This document shows positions 1 to 8,544 of a stretch of 51,934 nt of DNA, one piece after another. The stretch spans positions 1 through 51,934 of the forward strand of contig JAJFVE010000005.1 of the NCBI GenBank assembly GCA_021371965.1, read 5' to 3'. The DNA is from Planctomycetaceae bacterium (GTDB lineage Bacteria > Planctomycetota > Phycisphaerae > SM23-33). The stretch's first letter is position 1; every line of letters starts with the position of its first letter. The position numbers and the translations under genes were made by a program. The notes under the pieces are model-generated. The model worked only from the letters and a program-made list of their open reading frames with translations, searched no databases and was not told the DNA's origin.

Positions 1-843
1 GACATCGGCGTCGGCGGCCGCGAGGTCGGATACATGTTCGGCCAGTACAAGAAGCTCACCAACAGCTTCACCGGCGTGTTGACGGGCAAGGGCATCGGCT
101 GGGGCGGCTCCCTGGTGCGGACCGAAGCCACCGGCTACGGCCTGGTGTACCTGGTCAGCCGCATGCTGCAGGACCGCAAGACCGACTGGAAGGGCAAGAA
201 GGTCACGATCTCCGGCAGCGGCAACGTGGCGATCTACGCCGCCCAGAAGGTTCAGCAGCTCGGCGCCACCGTCGTGGCGATGAGCGACAGCAATGGCTAC
301 ATCGTCGACGAGGGCGGCATCAAGCTGGCCACCGTGCAGCGGATCAAGGAAGTCGAGCGAGGCCGCATCAAGGACTACACCGCCGAGCACAAGACCGCCC
401 AGTACACCAATAGCTGGACGGGCATCTGGACCGTGCCCTGCGACATCGCCCTGCCCTCGGCCACCCAGAACGAGATCGACGCCGACGCCGCCAAGGCCCT
501 GGTGAAGAACAAGGTCATCGCCGTCGGCGAAGGCGCCAACATGCCCTCGACGCCCGAAGCGGTCGAGATCTTCCAGAAGTCCGGCGTGTCGTTCGCCCCG
601 GCCAAGGCCGCCAATGCCGGCGGTGTGGCCACCAGCGCCCTGGAAATGTCGCAGAACTCGATGCGCCTGAACTGGACGTTCGAGGAAGTGGACCACCGCC
701 TCAAGATGATCATGGACGCCGTGTACGATCAATGCATCGCGGCCGCCGAGGCCTACGGCAAGAAGGGCGACCTCGTCGCCGGCGCCAACATCGCCGGGTT
801 CGTCAAAGTCGCCAACGCCATGATGGCCCAGGGCGTCGTTTAA
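1..843 (+). CDS. gdhA: Glutamate dehydrogenase, C-terminal part (cut by window start)
   Basis: Reductive amination of 2-oxoglutarate to glutamate in the cytoplasm. The frame is open from the first base (DIGVGGREVGY...), so the N-terminal catalytic part with the substrate lysines lies outside the window. What remains, about 280 residues of a usual ~450, carries the hexameric class I signatures: GIGWGGSLVRTEATGYG, the Rossmann segment VTISGSGNVAIYAAQ with the glycine-rich turn, the acidic/serine stretch MSDSNG after beta-2 (typical of NADP-preferring enzymes), and the conserved NAGGVATSALEMSQNS near the end. A strong hairpin terminator follows the stop codon. Family assignment is secure. Cofactor preference is inferred from the class, not proven. 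Confidence 0.95.
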   Translation, partial: DIGVGGREVGYMFGQYKKLTNSFTGVLTGKGIGWGGSLVRTEATGYGLVYLVSRMLQDRKTDWKGKKVTISGSGNVAIYAAQKVQQLGATVVAMSDSNGYIVDEGGIKLATVQRIKEVERGRIKDYTAEHKTAQYTNSWTGIWTVPCDIALPSATQNEIDADAAKALVKNKVIAVGEGANMPSTPEAVEIFQKSGVSFAPAKAANAGGVATSALEMSQNSMRLNWTFEEVDHRLKMIMDAVYDQCIAAAEAYGKKGDLVAGANIAGFVKVANAMMAQGVV

Positions 844-874
844 GCCCGCCGCCGCAAGGCGCGTCAGAACCACC

Positions 875-912
875 GACACCCCTTGTCCGCCACGCGGGCA
901 AGGGGTGTCTTT
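875..912 (+). terminator. Rho-independent terminator of gdhA
   Basis: Perfect 11-bp stem GACACCCCTTG / CAAGGGGTGTC with a 13-nt loop, followed by TTTC, starting 31 nt after the gdhA stop codon. The T run is short but the stem is strong. Confidence 0.75.
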
Positions 913-913
913 C

Positions 914-939
914 GTAGCACAGGCGTCTCGCCCGTGCAT
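914..939. repeat. Dispersed palindromic repeat, GTAGCAC-GGCGTCTCGCC type (copy 1)
   Basis: The core GGCGTCTCGCCCGTGC is a member of a short imperfect palindrome that recurs in this window at 3782, 18341, 39663, 43521, 43544, 47665 and 47701, in both orientations. It is intergenic here, directly after the gdhA terminator. Confidence 0.75.
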
Positions 940-945
940 GAATCG

Positions 946-1105
946 GAAAATCGCAAACTACAAAGCCCAAACAAGAAGACAAACAACAAGCAGCAAAACC
1001 ACAAACGAAGACCCCGCGCTTTTGGTTTCACTCTTGAGGTTTGCCTTTCTTGCCCCTTTGAAGTTTGTCTGTGATTTGTGTTTTGTATTTTGGAATTTCT
1101 TGCCT
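946..1105. repeat. AT-rich, strand-asymmetric intergenic block
   Basis: A block with much lower GC than its surroundings: the left half is A/C/G-rich and almost T-free (CAAACTACAAAGCCCAAAC, AAGAAGACAAACAACAAGC). The right half is the approximate complement (TTTGAAGTTTGTCTGTG, TTTGTGTTTTGTATTTTGG). It can fold as a long imperfect inverted repeat. No codon structure or start site makes a gene likely. It fills most of the 300-bp gap between gdhA and the next gene. Confidence 0.5.
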
Positions 1106-1143
1106 TCCGCCACGTGATACACTGAGTCTCTGGAGTCAAACGC

Positions 1144-3768
1144 ATGCCGCAGACCGATGCGAATCTCGGAACGGGACTTCCCGGCTTCGACAAAGTGCTG
1201 GGTGGACTGATCCCCGGCGACAACATCGTCTTCCACGTCGATACCGTCGAGAACTACCGCCCGTTCATTGCCCCCTGCTGCCAAGCCTCCCATCGCAGCG
1301 GGCGAAAGCTCATCTACTTCCGCTTCGCCAAGCACCCCCCCCTTCTGGGCGACGACGCCGGGGCCGACGTCTACGAACTCAAGCCCGAGGAAGGCTTCGA
1401 GGCGTTCCTGGCGGCGATCCACCGCGTCGTCGAGCAGCACGGCCGCGGCTCGTACTTCATCTTCGACTGCCTGTCGGACCTTGCCGCCGACTGGTACAGC
1501 GACCAGATGCTGGGCAACTTCTTCCTGCTGACGTGCCCGTACCTCTACGACGTCGAGGCCATCGCATACTTCGGCCTCCTGCGCAACTGCCACGCCGCCG
1601 AGACGACGGCCACCATCGCCGAGACGGCGCAGGTCGTCATCAACGTCTACCGCCACAACGGCGAACTGTACATTCACCCCCAGAAGGTGCAGCAGCGGTT
1701 CTCGCCGACGATGTACTTTCTGCACGTCTGGCACGGCGACGATTTTCTACCGGTGACACAAAGTGCCGTGATCTCGGAGATCCTCACCTCCGTGCCCTGG
1801 CGGCGCCTGGCGTCGTCGGCCGAGGGCAGCGGACTGTGGGGTCGCAGCTTTCGCGAGGCGGCCGAGACGATGGAAGCCGTCGCCAAGGGCGAGGCCCCGC
1901 CCGAGCGAGAGCGCGAGATATTCCGCCGCCTGGTCTACATGATGGTCACGCGCAACGACCGGCTGTTCGACCTGGTCGACAAATACATGACGCTGGCCGA
2001 GATCATCCGCCTGGGCGGGCGCATGCTGGGCACGGGGCTCATCGGCGGCAAGAGCGTGGGCATGCTGATCGCCCGGGCGGTGCTGCGCCGCTCGACGCCG
2101 CACCTGGCGGCGCTTCTGGAACCGCACGATTCGTTCTACATCGGCTCGGACGTGTTCTACACCTTCCTGGTGCGCAACGGCATCTGGTGGATCCGCCAGC
2201 GGCAGAGAGACCCGCAGACTTTCCTCGACGGCGCCGAACGCGCCCGGCAGAGCATCATCCGCGGCAGCTTCGGACCTGAGACGCAGAAGCAGTTCAGCGA
2301 CATGCTCGACTACTTCGGCCAAAGCCCCATCATCGTCCGCTCCAGCAGCCTGCAGGAAGACAGCTTCGGCAACGCCTTCGCCGGAAAGTACGAGAGCGTC
2401 TTCTGCGTCAACCAAGGCTCGCGCGACAAGCGGCTGGAAGATTTCATGTCGGCCGTGCGCACCATCTACGCCTCCACCATGAGCGAGAAGGCCCTGCGCT
2501 ACCGCGCCCAGCGCGGACTGCTGGAAAGTGACGAGCAGATGGCGCTGCTGGTGCAGCGGGTCTCGGGCTCGCTTAACGGGCAACTGTTCTATCCGCACGT
2601 GGCCGGCGTGGGCTTCTCGATCAACCCCTACGTCTGGAACGAAGAGATCGATCCCAGCGCCGGCATGCTGCGCCTGGTGTTCGGCCTGGGCACGCGCGCG
2701 GTCGACCGCGTCGACGACGACTACACGCGCGTGGTGGCCCTCAACGCCCCGCAGATGCGCCCCGAGGGCACGTTCGACGAAGTGCGCCAGTACGCCCAGC
2801 GCCGCGTCGACGTGCTGAGCCTGCAGTCCAACCAGCTCATCTCCAGCAGCTTCCCGCAGGTGGTGGCCCAGGGTGTCTCGCTGCCGATCGAGACCGTCGC
2901 CAGCGCCGCGGGCAACTCCTCGCACGACGCGCCGGATTGGGTGCTGACGTTCGAGAAGCTGCTGTCGGGCACCGATTTCGTCGCCGACATGCGCAACCTC
3001 TTCCAGGTGCTCCACCGCGCATACGCGTACCCGGTGGACGTCGAGTTCACCGCCAACTTCATCGACCCCGAGCACTACAAGATCAACCTCGTGCAGTGCC
3101 GCCCCCTCCAGGTCCAAGGCGCCGGCACTGTCGTGGCCCCGCCCGAGCACATCCCCGACGAGCAGCTCGTGCTGCGCACCAAGGGCGCGGTGATCGGCCC
3201 CAGTCGGCTGCTGACCGTCAGCCGCATCATCTTTATATGCCCCTTCGAGTACGGCCGCCTGCCCATCGCCGACCGCCACAGCGTCGCGCGGCTCATCGGC
3301 AAGGTGATGCACGCGCCGAATCGACCCCAGCACAGCAGCGACCTGCTGATCGGCCCGGGGCGATGGGGAACCACTACGCCCTCGCTGGGGATCCCGACGG
3401 CCTTCGCCGACATCAACAACGCGGCCGCGCTGTGCGAGGTCGTCGCCATGCGCGAGGATCTGATCCCCAGCGCTTCGCTGGGTACGCATTACTTCAGCGA
3501 CCTGGTCGAGAACGACATTCTCTACTTCACGCTGCTGCCCAACCAGGACGGCAACGTGCTCAACGAGAAGTTCCTGCGCGCCTGCCCCAGCGCCCTGGAG
3601 CAGATCGTGCCCAACAGCGGCGCACTGGGCGAGATCATCCGCGTGATCGACTTCCCCGACAACGACATCCTCCTTTATGCCAACAACCTCAAGCAGCAGG
3701 TGGTCTGCCACCGAAGCCCACGCCCGGGAACGGGGAGTGCGGGATTACCGGGATTGAAAACGGATTAA
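1144..3768 (+). CDS. KaiC/RecA-like domain fused to PPDK-type PEP/pyruvate-binding ATP-grasp
   Basis: 874 residues. Residues ~10-235 read like a KaiC/RadA-type RecA fold (TGLPGFDKVLGGLIPGDN), but the Walker A lysine loop is absent at the expected place (FHVDTVENY), so this half probably does not hydrolyse ATP. Residues ~300-660 are the N-terminal nucleotide-binding domain of pyruvate phosphate dikinase / PEP synthase: GGKSVGMLIARAVL, IIVRSSSLQEDSFGNAFAGK (~394-413), AGVGFSINP (~486) and RLVFGLGTRAVDRV. A third region (LIGPGRWGTTTPSLGIP, then GTHYFSDL) is common in stand-alone PEP/pyruvate-binding proteins. The phosphohistidine swivel domain and the PEP-binding TIM barrel of true PPDK are missing, so it cannot run the dikinase cycle alone. 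The last ~15 codons lie in a dispersed repeat. A phosphotransfer or regulatory role is inferred only. Confidence 0.85.
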   Translation: MPQTDANLGTGLPGFDKVLGGLIPGDNIVFHVDTVENYRPFIAPCCQASHRSGRKLIYFRFAKHPPLLGDDAGADVYELKPEEGFEAFLAAIHRVVEQHGRGSYFIFDCLSDLAADWYSDQMLGNFFLLTCPYLYDVEAIAYFGLLRNCHAAETTATIAETAQVVINVYRHNGELYIHPQKVQQRFSPTMYFLHVWHGDDFLPVTQSAVISEILTSVPWRRLASSAEGSGLWGRSFREAAETMEAVAKGEAPPEREREIFRRLVYMMVTRNDRLFDLVDKYMTLAEIIRLGGRMLGTGLIGGKSVGMLIARAVLRRSTPHLAALLEPHDSFYIGSDVFYTFLVRNGIWWIRQRQRDPQTFLDGAERARQSIIRGSFGPETQKQFSDMLDYFGQSPIIVRSSSLQEDSFGNAFAGKYESVFCVNQGSRDKRLEDFMSAVRTIYASTMSEKALRYRAQRGLLESDEQMALLVQRVSGSLNGQLFYPHVAGVGFSINPYVWNEEIDPSAGMLRLVFGLGTRAVDRVDDDYTRVVALNAPQMRPEGTFDEVRQYAQRRVDVLSLQSNQLISSSFPQVVAQGVSLPIETVASAAGNSSHDAPDWVLTFEKLLSGTDFVADMRNLFQVLHRAYAYPVDVEFTANFIDPEHYKINLVQCRPLQVQGAGTVVAPPEHIPDEQLVLRTKGAVIGPSRLLTVSRIIFICPFEYGRLPIADRHSVARLIGKVMHAPNRPQHSSDLLIGPGRWGTTTPSLGIPTAFADINNAAALCEVVAMREDLIPSASLGTHYFSDLVENDILYFTLLPNQDGNVLNEKFLRACPSALEQIVPNSGALGEIIRVIDFPDNDILLYANNLKQQVVCHRSPRPGTGSAGLPGLKTD

Positions 3769-3779
3769 GAGGATTGGGA
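3719..3779. repeat. Dispersed repeat, AATCCTCTTAATCC type (copy 1), overlaps a gene end
   Basis: Reverse-complement copy of a block at about 27241-27290: AATCCTCTTAATCC, TTCAATCC, AATCCCGC and CTCCCCGT occur in the same order. Here it runs through the final codons of the PPDK-like gene and supplies its stop (GGATTAAGAGG), so the C-terminal tail GTGSAGLPGLKTD is repeat-encoded. Confidence 0.7.
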
Positions 3780-3781
3780 AA

Positions 3782-3808
3782 GTAGCACGGGCGAGACGCC
3801 CGCGGCAG
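3782..3808. repeat. Dispersed palindromic repeat, GTAGCACGGGCG type (copy 2)
   Basis: GTAGCACGGGCGAGACGCCCG is a self-complementary core (CGGGCG AGA CGCCCG, allowing a short loop). It immediately follows the AATCC-type repeat, so two repeat families are stacked in a ~100 bp gap. Confidence 0.75.
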
Positions 3809-3847
3809 AACTTGCTTCGCTCATCACTTCCCGCTAGCCTAGCTTTA

Positions 3848-5089
3848 ATGCACATGGCCAAAATGAAATCATCAGCACTGCTCCTCGTCGCCGCAATCGC
3901 CCTGGCGGGTTGCTCCAGTTCCAAACCCAAAACCACCGCCGAGGCCCAGGCCATCGCCGCGCAGAGTTTGAAAGACGCTCTCGCCGCTCGCGCGGCCAAA
4001 GATCCAAGAGCCGCCGCCAAGGCTGCCGAGCGCGCATCCGAGGCCGCCGACGCCGCCAAGGAACTTCTGGCCCAGCCCGCCACCGCGCCTTGCGACGCGG
4101 CTGCGTATTCCGCCACTGCCGTCTCGGCCGCGGCCGCCCGGCGCGAGGCGGACCTTGCCGCCGAAGAGGCGCAGCTTGCAGCACTGCTGGATACCTGGAA
4201 GGCCAAGGCCTACCGCACCACGCGCAGGACGCTCGTCACAGCCACGTTCAAGGGCCTGGCGCTGGCGGCGGGTCAGGCGGGCAAACAGGATCCGGCCACG
4301 CTGCCCGAGCTTGTGCGGGACCTGGCAAATGCGGCTTCCGAACTGTCCGCCCTGGCGGCAGGCCGTCCGCCGCTGGCAGACGGTAAGCCCGACTGGAAAG
4401 CCATCGAGGCCGACATGAACGCCATGGCCGAAATGCCCCCGCCCATGACCGGCGTGGTGCTGGCTGTCGGCCACCTCTCCAGCGGCAGCATGAACGCCGC
4501 GCTGTATGAAGTGGAAATGCTTAACCCGAATCCAACCTCCCCTCAGCTCAGATGCGGATACCACCTGCTGCGGGGCGTGGTGCTCTCGGCCAACGGCATG
4601 CCGCTGCTGGGTGCGCAGGAAGTCGAGCAATGCGCGGCCGCGGCCGACGCCAATCCCACCATGACCGGCCCGCAACTGCTCAGCACCATCCACTTGATAC
4701 TGGCCTACGACCACTGCACGAAGCGCGACCTTCGCAGCGCCGATCTGGAAGTGGTCCGCGCAATGCGCGCCTGGCCGGACAACCCCATGACCGTCTTCCT
4801 CACCGGCGAGCGATTAGCCGCCGACGGCAAATACGAGCAGGCCGCCGAGTCGCTGGAGAAATCGGCCAAAGGCGCCGAACACGAATGGATCGCGCAAAAG
4901 TTAGCCGCCCGAGCCCGCCACGTTCGCGACAAGAAGGGCGACGCCGAACCGCTCTTCAGCGATACCGGATTCCTCTGCGCGGTCATGGTCCAGTACGGCG
5001 GCGACTCTGCGAAAGAAAGAGCCCCCCATCAGCTCAAAGGCCTCATTACCGCTTGCCAGCAGTTGGGCAAACAGTTGCTGAAGAACTGA
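3848..5089 (+). CDS. Secreted lipoprotein with TPR-like C-terminal half
   Basis: Predicted outer- or inner-membrane-anchored lipoprotein of unknown function, ~408-413 residues. The N-terminus MKSSALLLVAAIALAGCSSS is a clear type II signal peptide with lipobox LAGC. Residues ~30-130 are alanine-rich and helical with many A/E/K heptads, likely coiled coil (KDALAARAAKDPRAAAKAAE). The C-terminal third has helix pairs spaced like TPRs (LTGERLAADGKYEQAAESLE). Possible starts are ATG 3848, 3854 and 3863. None has a good ribosome-binding site. The methionine directly before KSSALL (3863) gives the most typical signal peptide, and 3848 is kept as the outer limit. The stop codon overlaps the following inverted repeat. 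Confidence 0.75.
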   Translation: MHMAKMKSSALLLVAAIALAGCSSSKPKTTAEAQAIAAQSLKDALAARAAKDPRAAAKAAERASEAADAAKELLAQPATAPCDAAAYSATAVSAAAARREADLAAEEAQLAALLDTWKAKAYRTTRRTLVTATFKGLALAAGQAGKQDPATLPELVRDLANAASELSALAAGRPPLADGKPDWKAIEADMNAMAEMPPPMTGVVLAVGHLSSGSMNAALYEVEMLNPNPTSPQLRCGYHLLRGVVLSANGMPLLGAQEVEQCAAAADANPTMTGPQLLSTIHLILAYDHCTKRDLRSADLEVVRAMRAWPDNPMTVFLTGERLAADGKYEQAAESLEKSAKGAEHEWIAQKLAARARHVRDKKGDAEPLFSDTGFLCAVMVQYGGDSAKERAPHQLKGLITACQQLGKQLLKN

Positions 5090-5194
5090 TCCTAGATCCT
5101 AGATCCTCGGTCCTGGATACCAGGAAGAACATATCTCCCGTGGGCGTCCCGGAGTTTTCTATTCCCCGAGGATCGAGGATCCAGGACCTAGGAT
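5088..5194. repeat. Inverted repeat pair, GATCCTAGATCC type, between convergent genes
   Basis: Left arm (5088-5119) reads GATCCTAGATCCTAGATCCT then CGGTCCTGGATA. The right arm (5160-5194) is its near reverse complement (GAGGATCGAGGATCCAGG, ACCTAGGATC). The arms are ~40 nt apart and built from a repeating GATCCTNG unit. It fills the gap between two convergent genes, starts inside the TGA stop of the lipoprotein gene and could stop transcription in both directions by structure alone. Confidence 0.75.
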
Positions 5195-5202
5195 CTGCTG
5201 TT

Positions 5203-6282
5203 CTACAGCCCGCACATCGTGCGCAGGTGCTCGACCATGTACTTGAAGTTTTCCCACTTGGCGTCCGGCGGGATCAGGTGGTCGAAGCCGACGATGTAGC
5301 CGCCGGCGGCTAACATGCAAGCCGCTCGATCTAGCTCGACGTGCACTTCCTTTTTGCCCTTGGACAGGGCGTTTTTGTCCAGCCCGCCCAGGATGCCCAG
5401 CTTGGGGTAGAGCTTGCGGTACTCGCAGATGTCGTTTCCGGCCTGCACTTCGAAGGGGAAGAACGCATTGAGGCCGTGCTGCATCATCAACGGGACGAGC
5501 TCGTGCACGTCGCCGTCGCTGTCCACCGAGATGATCGCCACGCCGCGACGTTTCGCGAAGGCCGCGATACGGTCGTAGTGCGGCATCATGAACTCTTGCG
5601 TCATCTTCATCGAGATCAGCGAGCCCTGCTTGCCCGACATGTCTTCCCAAATGTGGATGTGGTCGATTTGGATGTGCCGCGCGGCGGCCTCGTACATGGC
5701 CAGCCACAGGTCCACGTACGTCTTCATGATGTCGTGTACCAGGTCGGGCATGTCGTAGAAGGCGATCAACAGTTCCTCGGCGCCCATCATGTCGCGGGCG
5801 GTTCCGAACACGCCCCAGCCGGGGTTGCCGATCTGGATGGGCAGGTCCAGCTTGGCGGCGTCCTTGGCCCAGGCGGCCACGCTGGCGGTGCGCACATCGA
5901 TCTGCGGCTGCAGATGCTCGGCTTTGTATTTGTTCCAGTCGTCCCAGTTGCGCACGGGGTGGGCGACCCAGTCGGGCATGGACATCCCGTCGCGGCGGTT
6001 GCGCGTCGTGACGCCGCGCCAGTCGATAGCCGTGATGAACTCGTCGGTCTCGGAGATCACCTTGTACTCGAAATGCGGAAAGGGCCCGTACTCAACGGGC
6101 ACGCCATGGAAGAACGGCTCAAAGCCGAAGTACTTGAAGATGTCGAGGTCTGCGATGCCGGACTCTTTCTTCCAGCGGTCGTTCGTCTGCCCCCAGGGCC
6201 AGAACCCCAGCCAGCACGGGAACGGCGGCCGATCGGTCTTCTCGCACAACAGCGTTTTGATAATCCGCTCACGGTGGGTCAT
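5203..6282 (-). CDS. Uroporphyrinogen decarboxylase-fold protein (putative corrinoid-type methyltransferase, not HemE)
   Basis: 359 residues with a TIM-barrel URO-D family layout: N-terminal MTHRERIIKTLLCEKTDRPP, a central HIWEDMSGKQGSLISMKM and the late GILGGLDKNALSKGKKEV. The HemE substrate motif (RPPVWMMRQAGRY) is absent, so haem synthesis is unlikely. Relatives include MtaA/CmuA-type methyl-cobamide:coenzyme M methyltransferases and many uncharacterised planctomycete paralogues. The start is set by AGGAG seven bases upstream of ATG 6282; the longer frame has no ribosome-binding site. It is a monocistronic minus-strand gene convergent with the lipoprotein. A second family member lies at the right edge of the window. 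Cytoplasmic; substrate unknown. Confidence 0.85.
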   Translation of the reverse strand: MTHRERIIKTLLCEKTDRPPFPCWLGFWPWGQTNDRWKKESGIADLDIFKYFGFEPFFHGVPVEYGPFPHFEYKVISETDEFITAIDWRGVTTRNRRDGMSMPDWVAHPVRNWDDWNKYKAEHLQPQIDVRTASVAAWAKDAAKLDLPIQIGNPGWGVFGTARDMMGAEELLIAFYDMPDLVHDIMKTYVDLWLAMYEAAARHIQIDHIHIWEDMSGKQGSLISMKMTQEFMMPHYDRIAAFAKRRGVAIISVDSDGDVHELVPLMMQHGLNAFFPFEVQAGNDICEYRKLYPKLGILGGLDKNALSKGKKEVHVELDRAACMLAAGGYIVGFDHLIPPDAKWENFKYMVEHLRTMCGL

Positions 6283-6401
6283 GAAATTGCTCCTGATTAT
6301 GGAGCGGTATTCTAACAACACTGTGCCAGCAGAGAACGTAGATGCCCAGAGATTTTTGCCGCCATGTCTAAATTTTCAGAAACGAAACGGTTCGGCCCCG
6401 C

Positions 6402-7826
6402 TTAGTTTTTGCTGCTTTTGGGCGCAACAACCTTTGGCGGATATCGCTTGTGGATGTCCTGGGTCAGCTCCGCCGGAATATTGGGGGTGACAAATCGGCC
6501 CTTAGTCACGTCCATGGACTGGTGAATCTGGCGCCAGGACTGGATGTGCCACGTATCTTCCCGGACATATCCAAGAAGGAGCAGACACAGCACCACCCCC
6601 CCCACCAGCAATTGCCAGCGAGAGCCGGAGTTAAGATAAGCTTTTGCGGCCAACCCGACCATGACGGCAAAGGCGATCACTCCCACAAAGTGCAGGCGGA
6701 AGCGAAATTCCACAAAAGCAGTAGCCGCCACAACAACGATCAAAGCGGCCGAACCTAGCAAGAGCGCCCGCGTGCGCTTGCTGACCGCCAGCAGCACGAA
6801 CGTCAGCATCACCAGTTCGCAGACAAGCATTACCCAGGAAAATAGCCACTTAGCCATCCCCTCGTGGGGGAAAGCGAGAAGAAGCTTAGTGCGGAGCTCT
6901 CCGTGGCCTCCAAAGAGGTGCGGCAAAAAGGTGCCGACGACATTTGCACCAAATGTGTATAGGTATAGCGCGGTGCGCTGGCCAGAGGGCATATTTGATG
7001 GAATAGCTCCAATCAGATCCTGCTCAAAGTAGCCCATGTCTTCCCCTGGATGCATCCCTGTGAACGTGCCCAGAGCCATATAGCGCAAGAAGAAATAGCT
7101 GCAGATGACCATCCCGCAGGCCACCAGCCCCGGCAGCGGGGAACGGACCTTCCGACGCCACAGGCATAGCAGACCCATCGCCGCCACTGAGGCGATTCCA
7201 TGCTCCTTGGCGGCTACCGAGACCCAGGCCGAGACTGCAGCTGCAATAAGAAGAAGCATTTTCCCACTGTCCTGGTAGTTCAGGAAGCAAAGCACGCACA
7301 CCAGGAAGAAGAGCCCCGGCAGGACGCCTTGATGGCTTTCGCAGAGATAGCAGAAGACGCCGGAGTTCTGGGAGTTCAGAGCAAAGAAGAACGCGGCTAT
7401 ACCCGCCGCGACATCCGACCGCGTCAGTCGTCGCACCAGGAAGAATAGCAGGATTAGCGTGAGGAGCTGATACACCAGCGCATTAACCCAGTACCCCCAT
7501 CCGTTGCGCCCGTACGTCTTGTTGGCCAGCCAAAACGAGGCGTGGGTTGCAGGGCGGTAGCAGGGATAAACCTCTATTTCGACCCCATGAGTCATGTAGT
7601 GGACGGGCGAGTTTCTCTCTGCCGCCGCCATCCAGATCAGCGTGTCCCAATCCGTAGGCGGAATCGTGACGATTGAACCGTACAGGCCCAGAAAAGCTGC
7701 TGCCGGCAGGATCAGGCATGCCCAGCTGCGGGCAGTCAGCGGCATGGCCGAGGGTCTGGCCAGACCATCAGGTTCCTCATTAACCACCGCCCCACCCACG
7801 GCTGACAATGTTCCTGTCTGAGCCAT
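6402..7826 (-). CDS. Polytopic membrane protein, probable GT-C-like glycosyltransferase
   Basis: 474 residues with about ten hydrophobic segments. The first long segment (ARSWACLILPAAAFLGLYG) is followed by an external loop carrying PPTDWDTLIWMAAAERN, where the Asp-Trp-Asp acidic cluster sits where GT-C enzymes keep their catalytic/metal acid. A short basic C-terminal tail follows. No confident named family. Placement as third gene behind a polyprenyl-phosphate GT2 and a methyltransferase suggests that it uses or moves the lipid-linked sugar. ATG 7826 is taken as start; a TTG at 7856 in the same frame would overlap the preceding gap. GC and codon use are slightly lower than in neighbours. The exact role is inferred. 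Confidence 0.65.
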   Translation of the reverse strand: MAQTGTLSAVGGAVVNEEPDGLARPSAMPLTARSWACLILPAAAFLGLYGSIVTIPPTDWDTLIWMAAAERNSPVHYMTHGVEIEVYPCYRPATHASFWLANKTYGRNGWGYWVNALVYQLLTLILLFFLVRRLTRSDVAAGIAAFFFALNSQNSGVFCYLCESHQGVLPGLFFLVCVLCFLNYQDSGKMLLLIAAAVSAWVSVAAKEHGIASVAAMGLLCLWRRKVRSPLPGLVACGMVICSYFFLRYMALGTFTGMHPGEDMGYFEQDLIGAIPSNMPSGQRTALYLYTFGANVVGTFLPHLFGGHGELRTKLLLAFPHEGMAKWLFSWVMLVCELVMLTFVLLAVSKRTRALLLGSAALIVVVAATAFVEFRFRLHFVGVIAFAVMVGLAAKAYLNSGSRWQLLVGGVVLCLLLLGYVREDTWHIQSWRQIHQSMDVTKGRFVTPNIPAELTQDIHKRYPPKVVAPKSSKN

Positions 7827-7857
7827 AGTTTGTCTCTTGGGTTCTCTTTCCGGCAAC

Positions 7858-8544
7858 TCAATGCCGTGTGGCTGCTATGCAGTACTGGGCCCCCAGCGGC
7901 AGATTTCCCAGCGAAAAGTCCAGCCACCGCCACAATTTTCCATCGAATGGTGTCAACAGAATGAACCGCTTCTGAACGATCCGGCAGTCTCCGCCGCGCA
8001 GTAGCTCTTCGGCCTTGCCAGCCCTCAGCAATGTCGCGTCCTGATCAAAATCGCATCTTGCCACAGCCAGGCGCGTCAGCGGATTCCAGGGATTATGGTC
8101 AAACAGCGCCACCAACCCTCCCGGCCGCACGACCCGCATCAGTTCGCCGGCCGCGCCGGTCCACTGCTGCGGAGGAATGTGATGAAAGACGCACATAGAG
8201 AAAGCGGCATCAAAGGCATTATCCCGGTACGGGAGGGTCTTTCCTTCGTAGCTGATAAACTGCCCTTGGGGCACCGCCGCCCGTGCCCGCTCGATACCGG
8301 ATTGCGAGATATCGATTCCATGGTATTGAGCTACTTTTTCAGCCAGCACGGCTGCCGCCAACCCGATACCGCATCCAAAATCCAGTATCTTGAGTTTCGC
8401 CGGATCTCCCACGTGCCGGGACGACAGGTCCAGGAAGTGCTCAGCCTTCAGACGGATGAAGAATTGATGCCGATTGCCGATGAAGGCTTGTGATGCCTGA
8501 ACTCTTTGGCAGTAGCCATCGCTGTAATCGTTCGAGTTACTCAT
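7858..8544 (-). CDS. Class I SAM-dependent methyltransferase
   Basis: 228 residues, Methyltransf_11/25-like. SAM-binding motif I is KILDFGCGIGLAAAVLA (about residues 51-67), the acidic end of beta-2 is HGIDISQSGIERAR, and motif IV/post-motif is FDAAFSMCVFHHIPP followed by LMRVVRPGGLVALFDHNPWN. It begins with an ATGA overlap with the stop codon of the upstream GT2 gene, so translation is very likely coupled. The acceptor is unknown; by context it may methylate a sugar or lipid-linked glycan made by the neighbouring genes. The cytoplasmic fold has no membrane segment. Confidence 0.85.
   Translation of the reverse strand: MSNSNDYSDGYCQRVQASQAFIGNRHQFFIRLKAEHFLDLSSRHVGDPAKLKILDFGCGIGLAAAVLAEKVAQYHGIDISQSGIERARAAVPQGQFISYEGKTLPYRDNAFDAAFSMCVFHHIPPQQWTGAAGELMRVVRPGGLVALFDHNPWNPLTRLAVARCDFDQDATLLRAGKAEELLRGGDCRIVQKRFILLTPFDGKLWRWLDFSLGNLPLGAQYCIAATRH

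Noticed and set aside
958..1734. Minus-strand frame across the gdhA/PPDK-like gap
   Set aside because: Low-complexity peptide produced by the AT-rich repeat and antisense codons; no family features.
1747..3711. 654-codon open frame antisense to the PPDK-like gene
   Set aside because: Arises from high GC at third positions; its peptide is Val/Asp/Ala/His/Arg-rich without motifs, and the plus-strand gene has clear domain motifs.
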